Assembly: GCF_000620625.1 (NCBI RefSeq) | Contig: NZ_JIAW01000003.1 | Location: 248,001 to 312,000, forward strand | DNA: 64,000 nucleotides | From: Mycobacterium sp. URHB0044 | GTDB taxonomy: Bacteria > Actinomycetota > Actinomycetes > Mycobacteriales > Mycobacteriaceae | Direction of reading: 5' to 3' | Part shown: positions 8,863 through 14,365 of the stretch, one piece after another | Layout of the letters: every line of letters starts with the position of its first letter | Position numbering within the stretch: the stretch's first letter is position 1 | Translations under genes and position numbers: made by a program | The notes under the pieces: model-generated | What the model saw: only the letters and a program-made list of their open reading frames with translations | What the model was told of the DNA's origin: nothing | Database searches by the model: none

Positions 8863-8900
8863 GGCGTGCGGTCCTACCCGCTCGACCCAGACACGGCCAA
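8863..8900 (+). repeat. 38-bp partial duplicate of the SDR 3' region
   Basis: Matches 36 of 38 bases of 8308-8345 inside the SDR gene. In the corresponding frame it still reads GVRSYPLDPDTAN, so it looks like a scrap of a related SDR gene or a recombination scar placed just before the TetR promoter. Confidence 0.7.
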
Positions 8901-8920
8901 TTGGCGCTGCTACCATTTAG

Positions 8921-8948
8921 TAATGGCCATTATGGAAAGTGGACAGGT
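8921..8948. promoter_or_regulatory. Palindromic TetR operator candidate
   Basis: TAATGGCCATTA (8921-8932) is a perfect 12-bp palindrome, overlapped by the inverted repeat CCATT-TAGT-AATGG (8913-8926). It lies 22 bases upstream of the TetR start at 8955. The flank TGGAAAGTGGAC is shared with the SDR promoter at 6586-6597. Confidence 0.6.
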
Positions 8949-8954
8949 CCGCTG

Positions 8955-9542
8955 ATGGGGCGCCATCGTGAATTCGACGTAGACGAAGCACTCGACGCAG
9001 CGCTTCGCGTCTTCTGGTCGAAGGGCTACGAGGGCGCCTCATACGCGGACCTGACCAAGGCCGCCGGCGTCGAACGACCGGCGCTGTATTCCGCCTTCGG
9101 CAACAAGGAAGCGCTGTTCCGAAAAGCCTTGGATCGCTACTACGAGCACTACCTGCACTACCTGCCCGAGGCCATGCAGTTGCCGACGGCGCGAGAAGTG
9201 GCTGCGCACATCCTGTTCAACGCCGTGGAACTCAATACCCGCTACCCGGAGCACACGGGATGCCTCGGGATCAACGGCGTCCTCGCGGCTTCGGATGACG
9301 CAGAACCCGTGCGGCAGGCGATGATCGACGCGCGCGCCGTCGCCGAGGGGAAGCTACGCGACCGTTTCCAGCGCGCCAAAACCGACGGCGACCTTCCCGA
9401 GACGGCCGATCCGGAGGTTCTGGCCGCGTTCGTCATCGCCGTCACTCACGGCATGGCAGTCCAGGCCAAGGCTGGCTTCAGCCGCGACAAGTTGATGGCC
9501 ATTGCGGAGCAGGCACTCTCGACGTGGCCTACCAGCCAGTGA
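8955..9542 (+). CDS. TetR/AcrR-family transcriptional regulator
   Basis: A 195-residue TetR regulator. The helix-turn-helix spans about residues 8-55 (FDVDEALDAALRVFWSKGYE and GASYADLTKAAGVERPALYS, then FGNKEALF). The ligand domain contains HTGCLGING, whose Cys is frequent in AcuR/YcdC-like members. ATG 8955 was chosen because it gives the usual short N-terminus (MGRHREFD); an upstream in-frame extension would run through the palindromic operator. It probably represses itself and the SDR genes through the shared operator block. Confidence 0.88.
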   Translation: MGRHREFDVDEALDAALRVFWSKGYEGASYADLTKAAGVERPALYSAFGNKEALFRKALDRYYEHYLHYLPEAMQLPTAREVAAHILFNAVELNTRYPEHTGCLGINGVLAASDDAEPVRQAMIDARAVAEGKLRDRFQRAKTDGDLPETADPEVLAAFVIAVTHGMAVQAKAGFSRDKLMAIAEQALSTWPTSQ

Positions 9543-9554
9543 CAATCCGGCGAC

Positions 9555-9629
9555 GTGTTCCTTGCCTCGGACGAGTCGGCATACATCACGGGCAGCGACT
9601 TCCAAGTCGACGGCGGAATCATGCTGTAA
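9555..9629 (+). pseudogene. C-terminal scrap of an SDR gene
   Basis: The frame 9555-9629 reads VFLASDESAYITGSDF then QVDGGIML and a stop. This is the exact C-terminal signature of classical FabG-like SDRs (FLASD, YITG, VDGG). No Rossmann part precedes it; the upstream DNA is the end of the TetR gene. It is a deletion remnant between TetR and the luciferase-like gene. Confidence 0.75.
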
Positions 9630-9675
9630 CGCTTGCCAACCATCGACACAAACAGACACAAATAGGATACGAATC

Positions 9676-10494
9676 ATGTTGCGAAACATCAGGATCGGCG
9701 TACAGCTGAATCCCGCGGGGATCACCGACTACCCGACGTGGCGCGCAGCGGTGCGGCACGCCGAGCAGCTGGGCACCGACGTGATCTTCGGGTACGACCA
9801 CTTCCTCTCACCGAAGGCCGAGATCCCCGGTGCCGAACCGATCCCGGAGGGCACCCCCGAGCTGACGAACTTCGAGGGCTGGACGGCGCTGGCCGGGTGG
9901 GGCGAGATCACCACGCGGGCCGAGATCGGGTTGCTCGTCACCGGGATCGGCTTCCGCAATCCAGACCTGCTGGCCGACATGGCCCGCACCGTCGACCACA
10001 TCAGCGGCGGCCGCCTCATCCTCGGCGTTGGTGCGGGATGGTTCGAAAGGGAGTACAAGACATACGGTTACGACTTCGGGACCGTCAAGTCGCGAATGGA
10101 CTTGTTCGACGACGGTCTGCTGAGGATCAAGAATCGCTTACACCAGCTCACTCCCCCGCCGGTGCGCAAGATTCCCGTCCTCATCGGCGGTTCCGGTGCG
10201 AAGCGCACACTGCCCGCAGTCGCGCGCCACGCCGACATCTGGCACTCCAAGCTGCCGATCGACGCCTACCGCGACGCAACCGCCCGCGTCGGGGAGCTCG
10301 CCGAGGGATTTGGGCGGGCGAGCGGGGACATCGAGCGCTCAGTCAGCTGGGACGACGAGCGCAGCTCCGAACAGTACGCCGATGCCGGGGCGACGCTGTT
10401 CATCATCGAACTTTGGCCTGCCTCAGACGGATACGACTTCTCCACGCTCGAGGAGATGATCAAGTGGCGCGACGCACAGTCCGCCGTCGCATGA
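9676..10494 (+). CDS. LLM-class F420-dependent oxidoreductase
   Basis: A 272-residue TIM-barrel protein of the luciferase-like monooxygenase family, in mycobacteria usually using coenzyme F420. It starts LRNIRIGVQLNPAGITDYPTW. Family landmarks are GYDHF, VTGIGFRNPDLLADMARTVD, GRLILGVGAGWFEREY and PVLIGGSGAKRTL. ATG 9676 follows AGGATACGAATC. It is downstream of TetR on the same strand and may be part of that regulon. The substrate is unknown. Confidence 0.88.
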   Translation: MLRNIRIGVQLNPAGITDYPTWRAAVRHAEQLGTDVIFGYDHFLSPKAEIPGAEPIPEGTPELTNFEGWTALAGWGEITTRAEIGLLVTGIGFRNPDLLADMARTVDHISGGRLILGVGAGWFEREYKTYGYDFGTVKSRMDLFDDGLLRIKNRLHQLTPPPVRKIPVLIGGSGAKRTLPAVARHADIWHSKLPIDAYRDATARVGELAEGFGRASGDIERSVSWDDERSSEQYADAGATLFIIELWPASDGYDFSTLEEMIKWRDAQSAVA

Positions 10495-10527
10495 CTTGAG
10501 CTTCGGAACCCAGCGGCAACTCACCAC

Positions 10528-10548
10528 GAAAAAGCGGCGGCCTTTTTC
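10528..10548 (+). terminator. Intrinsic terminator after the LLM gene
   Basis: Stem GAAAAAG (10528-10534) pairs with CTTTTTC (10542-10548) around a GC-rich loop. It is followed by a T-rich stretch, 34 bases after the LLM stop codon. Confidence 0.55.
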
Positions 10549-10663
10549 TCATTTTCATGGCGAATCCTATGACCGTACCTGCCGCAGATCCTTCACACAG
10601 CGCTGACGGAGAGCAACACAGCGAGTGACACCGCCGCCGAACGAGCGGTTCTGCAACCGGTGG

Positions 10664-11230
10664 CTACATCCGGAAACGGCTGTGTGGGCACGGCTGATCC
10701 ACAGCGGCGAACATCGGGCAGTTCTCCATCGGCATAGGCATATTCATGTTGCCGTTGCAGCACCACATCAGATGCGTGCCGTTGCCATCGGCGTAGACCA
10801 CAGCCATCGGGTCTGCGCCTAGGGCATCGAAATAGACTTCGCCGCTTGCATTTTGCCCTTGCGCAAGCGTTGCGGCGGGAAGGCCTTGCGGAATGGCGAT
10901 CTGCCACAACACGGGATAGTGCTGACCGTCGGCGGAAACGGCCTGCAGGTTGGGAATGATAGGTGTGACTGTGCCCGTGACGGCGCGTACTGTCGCCGAG
11001 GCTTCCCAGAGCACTCCGCGAGGGGTGTAGCCCGGAAGGACCGCCGTGGACTTCTGTAGGTCGGTGATGACCCATTCCTGCACCACCGCACCGCCTGCGT
11101 CGACGATTTGTTGAGCCGAGCCGAATTCGTGGTGGCGATGCTCAGTGGCGAAGGCTGGCGCGGCGAAGGCGGTTGCCGCGGCGATGAGTGAAGTGGTGAT
11201 CGTCGTGGTGAGTGCGGTGCGTAGTCGCAT
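10664..11230 (-). CDS. Secreted MPT63-like protein (DUF1942)
   Basis: A 189-residue protein with a Sec signal peptide (MRLRTALTTTITTSLIAAAT then AFAAPAFA, cleavage near residue 29). The mature domain resembles the MPT63/MPB63 immunogenic beta-sandwich family. Family segments include WVITDLQKS, PGYTPRGVLWEASATVRAV and SGEVYFDALG then PMAVVYADG. ATG 11230 is preferred to 11266 because GAAAGGG lies before it and the signal peptide begins there. The C-terminus is rich in Met and Cys (WCCNGNMNMPMPMENCPMF), unusual for this family and suggestive of metal binding. The function of the family is unknown. Confidence 0.8.
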   Translation of the reverse strand: MRLRTALTTTITTSLIAAATAFAAPAFATEHRHHEFGSAQQIVDAGGAVVQEWVITDLQKSTAVLPGYTPRGVLWEASATVRAVTGTVTPIIPNLQAVSADGQHYPVLWQIAIPQGLPAATLAQGQNASGEVYFDALGADPMAVVYADGNGTHLMWCCNGNMNMPMPMENCPMFAAVDQPCPHSRFRM

Positions 11231-11371
11231 GGTTATGTGCCCTTTCGGAATTAGGTAAGTAGTCACACGGCGAAGCCGGGCGGGGGCCGACGGGCGGGCA
11301 GCCGGCCCAGGAACCGTTGCGTCCTGGGTGGCCGCCCGACCGTCATTCGGGTCGATGTGCTCCGCCGCTGG

Positions 11372-12082
11372 TCAGGCGTGGCACTGGCATGACGACTTTT
11401 CATTCGAGATGGTTTCCGACTGGCCCGTGTCGCCTTCGGGCCGCCAATCGAAGGGAAAGTGCTTACTGGAGCCGCCGCGGTACTCGTGCGACCACTCAAA
11501 GCCGACAGCGTGATCACGCTCGACGACACCCCACGTGGCGACCTGCCCGGGCCCGACCTCCGCGCCTGGGGCGTTGACGGTGGTGACGCGCTGGTTGGGA
11601 TCAGATGTGGGACCGGTCAGCGCCGCAACCCGCACGTCCACCTTGGCCGGGATTTCGGCGCGCCAGTAGGCCAGATCGTCCGCGGCCTCGAAGGTTATTG
11701 GCGCGTATTCGATGCCACGCAAATCCGCTATCAAGCTTGCGAATTCGGCCGGCCAGCCGCCTACCTTCCCGGTGAAGATGTGCTCCAACGCCTCACGCTG
11801 GGCGGGATCGGCCTTTGCGTCGATGTAGAACATCAGCTTCATCATGGCGTTGGTATCACCGACCCACATGTTGCCGGTGAACTCGCCGAGCGAGACGACG
11901 TTCAGTCCCGCCAGATCCACCTCGCCGAAGTGGCCCTCGCGGACATGCCAGACGAGGGTGAACAAGCAGTCGCCGTGGGTGGGCGCTTGAGCGAAGCTGC
12001 ACGGGCAGGGCAGTTTGCAACTGCACACGTCGAACCAGTCACCGCGCAGATGCCAGTCGGTTGCCGCCGAGGTCCTAGTCAT
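11372..12082 (-). CDS. DUF1326 domain protein
   Basis: A 236-residue DUF1326 protein. The N-terminus carries the Cys cluster WFDVCSCKLPCPCSF (about residues 16-30) and the C-terminus ends SSCQCHA, both potential metal ligands. The family is often encoded beside DUF2182 membrane proteins and its function is unknown. ATG 12082 was chosen because the conserved domain starts there; AGGATGAAG lies just upstream, and the two RicR/CsoR-type operators are 20 and 78 bases upstream. This context points to copper-induced expression, which is inference. Confidence 0.78.
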   Translation of the reverse strand: MTRTSAATDWHLRGDWFDVCSCKLPCPCSFAQAPTHGDCLFTLVWHVREGHFGEVDLAGLNVVSLGEFTGNMWVGDTNAMMKLMFYIDAKADPAQREALEHIFTGKVGGWPAEFASLIADLRGIEYAPITFEAADDLAYWRAEIPAKVDVRVAALTGPTSDPNQRVTTVNAPGAEVGPGQVATWGVVERDHAVGFEWSHEYRGGSSKHFPFDWRPEGDTGQSETISNEKSSCQCHA

Positions 12083-12100
12083 CACTTCATCCTCTCGTTT

Positions 12101-12117
12101 ATACCCCTGGGGGGTAT
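12101..12117. promoter_or_regulatory. CsoR/RicR-type copper operator, proximal
   Basis: ATACCCCTGGGGGGTAT contains TACCC-N5-GGGTA, the mycobacterial RicR-type half-site arrangement. It lies 19 bases upstream of the DUF1326 start at 12082. Confidence 0.65.
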
Positions 12118-12159
12118 CCAGACATGGTGACGCTAGCGCACATGGCCGTGGTGCGCAAG

Positions 12160-12174
12160 TACCCCCTGGGGGTA
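12160..12174. promoter_or_regulatory. CsoR/RicR-type copper operator, distal
   Basis: TACCCCCTGGGGGTA is a perfect palindrome with exact TACCC-N5-GGGTA spacing. It is 58 bases from the proximal site. The interval to the transporter gene at 12422 contains no other recognisable gene, so a lost divergent copper gene is possible. Confidence 0.65.
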
Positions 12175-12396
12175 TATCGGTGTCGCGGGTAAACCGGATC
12201 GCCGTAGTCGCGGTGCAGTGCCGCGATCGCGACATGCACACCGATTAGCGCCAAGGTCGGCACGGGCGATATCGCCGGCACGGATCTGCCGATTCCGTTC
12301 GACCAGATCAGCGCGCAGGCCGGTCGACTCCCCGCCCATCGCGGTACGGGGTTGGCGCTCCCATAGACAAGTGACCCACGTCACGTTATAGTTATC
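12175..12396. other. Non-coding gap between DUF1326 and the OFA transporter
   Basis: Together with the operators, about 340 bases lie between DUF1326 and the transporter. Several short frames exist but none is recognisable, and none continues the neighbouring genes. Confidence 0.45.
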
Positions 12397-12409
12397 GCAT
12401 ACTGTATGC
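12397..12409. promoter_or_regulatory. Palindromic operator GCATACTGTATGC upstream of the OFA transporter
   Basis: A perfect 13-bp palindrome that ends one base before the ribosome-binding site AAGGAG and 12 bases before ATG 12422. The same word (other strand) occurs at 26687-26699, with variants at 26568-26580 and 23521-23533. Its position at the transcript start suits a repressor site. Confidence 0.65.
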
Positions 12410-12421
12410 AAAGGAGTGAAC

Positions 12422-13771
12422 ATGACGGACACCGGTGCCTCAGTCACAGTCGTCGAAGTCCGCGACCACCGCGGACGTTCCTACCGCGTCGGTGAGCAGC
12501 CACACGACCTCACCGGACACTCCAGGCGTTGGATGCTGTGGCTGTCGTGGGTCGCGATGGCAGGAATCGGCGTGCTGCAGTACGGCTACGGCGTCGCCGT
12601 CGCCGCCCTGGACATGACCAACGGGTCGACGGCCGCCGGCGCCCTCTGGGTGCTCGCCCTCTGGGTGGTCTTTCAGGCAGGCGCGGCCGCGCCCACTGCC
12701 GCACTGAGCCACCGCTTCGCGCTGTCCCCCGGACGTGCAGTCCTCATCGGTGCCGTCTTGTGCGCCGCCGGGCCACTCACCCTCGCCCACACCGACAGCC
12801 TCGTCCTCGCCGTGCTCGGATACTCCGTGCTGTCCGGCACCGGAGCGGGCATGGTCTACGCCACGTGCACGGCCACCGTCGCGAAGTGGTATCCGGAGGA
12901 ACGCGCCGTCCGGGTGGGTTTCGTCACCGGGGCCTTCGGCTTCGGCGCCGTTCCGTTCATTGCGCTCTTCGCCGCCTTCCTCGTGCCGGGAAACCGCGCC
13001 GAGCTCTTCACCGGGATCGGCGTGTGCGTCCTGCTCATCGTCGCCGGTTGTGGCGCGCTCCTGCGGGACCCACCGGCCGGCTGGTGGCCACGCGACATCG
13101 ATCCAAAACGGTGGGCCTTCGACAAGCGGTTGAACCGCAGCCTGCGCAACAACGTCCCCGCAGCGCGGCAGTACTCGCCCGGTCAAGCGGTCCGGACGCC
13201 CGCGTTCGTCGTCATGTACCTCATCCTCGTCATCGCCGCCGCGGCGTCGCTGCTGGCGATCGTGTACGTCCCGATCGTGGCCATCCAGCAAGGCTTTTCG
13301 CTGGGCATCGGCGCTGCCGCGGTTGGGCTGCTTGCCGTGGTCAACGGCGCGGGCCGCAGCGTGGCCGGTCGCCTCTCCGACCGGTTCGGCCGACGCCAAA
13401 CGCTGAGCGTCGCGCTTCTGCTCGAAGGCTGCGCCCAGCTGGGCCTCGTCTATTCGGCCTCCAGCGGACTACCGGCGGCGTTCGTCGCATCCGCCGCGCT
13501 GAGCGGGATGGCCGGCGGCGCGTTCTACCCACTCTTCGCCAGCCTGGTTGCCGACTACTTCGGCGAGCCCAACGCCGTGCGCAACTTCGGCCTCGTCTAC
13601 AGCGCCAAGCTGTTCGGCGGGTTCATCGGAGTCGGGATACCTGCCCTGCTGGTGTCCGCGCACGGACTCACGGCCGTGTTCGTCACCGCCGGCCTGCTCA
13701 GCCTGTGCGCCGCCGCCATGACGCGCCTGTTGCACCGCCCCGGGCTGCCGATCGTGTGCCTGCCGCGGTGA
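12422..13771 (+). CDS. MFS transporter, oxalate/formate antiporter (OFA) family
   Basis: A 449-residue major facilitator protein with twelve predicted membrane segments and a central loop near residues 225-260. OFA-like features are GTGAGMVYATCTATVAKWYPEE in the fourth to fifth segment (read in parts), GRSVAGRLSDRFGRR in the second-half MFS signature, and NFGLVYSAKLFGG. ATG 12422 has AAGGAG at 12411-12416; GTG 12416 overlaps it and is unlikely. It lies next to the formate dehydrogenase genes and carries the shared 13-bp palindrome, supporting oxalate or formate transport; direction and exact substrate are inferred. Confidence 0.85.
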   Translation: MTDTGASVTVVEVRDHRGRSYRVGEQPHDLTGHSRRWMLWLSWVAMAGIGVLQYGYGVAVAALDMTNGSTAAGALWVLALWVVFQAGAAAPTAALSHRFALSPGRAVLIGAVLCAAGPLTLAHTDSLVLAVLGYSVLSGTGAGMVYATCTATVAKWYPEERAVRVGFVTGAFGFGAVPFIALFAAFLVPGNRAELFTGIGVCVLLIVAGCGALLRDPPAGWWPRDIDPKRWAFDKRLNRSLRNNVPAARQYSPGQAVRTPAFVVMYLILVIAAAASLLAIVYVPIVAIQQGFSLGIGAAAVGLLAVVNGAGRSVAGRLSDRFGRRQTLSVALLLEGCAQLGLVYSASSGLPAAFVASAALSGMAGGAFYPLFASLVADYFGEPNAVRNFGLVYSAKLFGGFIGVGIPALLVSAHGLTAVFVTAGLLSLCAAAMTRLLHRPGLPIVCLPR

Positions 13772-13821
13772 CGAACACCGCACCGAATAGTCCTGTGCCG
13801 ACCAACATTCAAGGAGACATG

Positions 13822-14124
13822 ATGGCCACCACGAAGGAAGTCGCCGAGCTGCACCAACTGATCGGTGCCCTAGGTCGGTGCGTGAAGACGTTGGCGTCGA
13901 CGCAGGGTGACACCCCAGCGATGCGTCGCGTCATCAATGACGTCGAACGAATCCTCAATGGCATCGACCGCCTGGACATCGACGCCGAGGAGCTGGAGCT
14001 GGCATGTGGGCTCGCCCTGGCCAAGGGGCGCGGCGCGATGATCCAGATACCCGACACCGATTACGACCACGGCTTCTGGCGGGACGTCGATCACGAGGGC
14101 GTCGGCGGTCAGCGGGCAAGCTGA
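13822..14124 (+). CDS. Small hypothetical protein between OFA transporter and fdsD
   Basis: A 100-residue soluble protein I do not recognise. It starts MATTKEVAELHQLIGALGRC and is helical and acidic in the middle (VINDVERILNGIDRLDIDAEELELA), ending IQIPDTDYDHGFWRDVDHEG. ATG 13822 has AAGGAG at 13811-13816; ATG 13819 is too close. It is 50 bases downstream of the transporter on the same strand and convergent with fdsD. The short helical form resembles the delta subunit FdsD only in size. A role tied to the transporter or to formate dehydrogenase is possible but unproven. Confidence 0.65.
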   Translation: MATTKEVAELHQLIGALGRCVKTLASTQGDTPAMRRVINDVERILNGIDRLDIDAEELELACGLALAKGRGAMIQIPDTDYDHGFWRDVDHEGVGGQRAS

Positions 14125-14142
14125 AGCCGCGGCTCCAGATAG

Positions 14143-14183
14143 TCGTGGTGGCTACGGCAGCAGTTGCGCCGCAGCCACCACGA
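14143..14183. terminator. Bidirectional terminator between 13822 gene and fdsD
   Basis: TCGTGGTGGCT (14143-14153) and AGCCACCACGA (14173-14183) form a perfect 11-bp inverted repeat with a 19-base loop between two convergent genes. It overlaps the last codons of fdsD and has no strong T-run. Confidence 0.5.
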
Positions 14184-14364
14184 CGGGATCGATATCACTG
14201 GATCCGGCGGCGACCAGGTCGACCAGCCGGCGCTTCATGCGCGGGTCCCAGAACCTCTTGACGTGATCGGCTACCGCCGTGACCACCTGGTCGGCCGGCA
14301 GATAGTTCAAGTTCAGGGCGATGTCGTTGACCATCCTGAGCTCCGCGGATTCATTGTGCGACAC
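14152..14364 (-). CDS. fdsD: Formate dehydrogenase delta subunit
   Basis: A 70-residue FdsD-family protein (RMVNDIALNLNYLPADQVV then VADHVKRFWDPRMK). It is a small subunit or assembly factor of the soluble NAD-dependent Mo formate dehydrogenase. Start GTG 14364 lies just before the fdsA stop at 14366, so the genes are tightly coupled. It is last in the order fdsG-fdsB-fdsA-fdsD. No separate fdhD-like sulfurtransferase gene lies in the window. Confidence 0.85.
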   Translation of the reverse strand: MSHNESAELRMVNDIALNLNYLPADQVVTAVADHVKRFWDPRMKRRLVDLVAAGSSDIDPVVVAAAQLLP

Positions 14365-14365
14365 G

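Noticed and set aside
12529..14124. Open plus-strand frame of 531 codons
   Set aside because: It is an Arg-rich out-of-frame reading of the OFA transporter gene; only its last part (from 13822) is a real small gene with its own ribosome-binding site.
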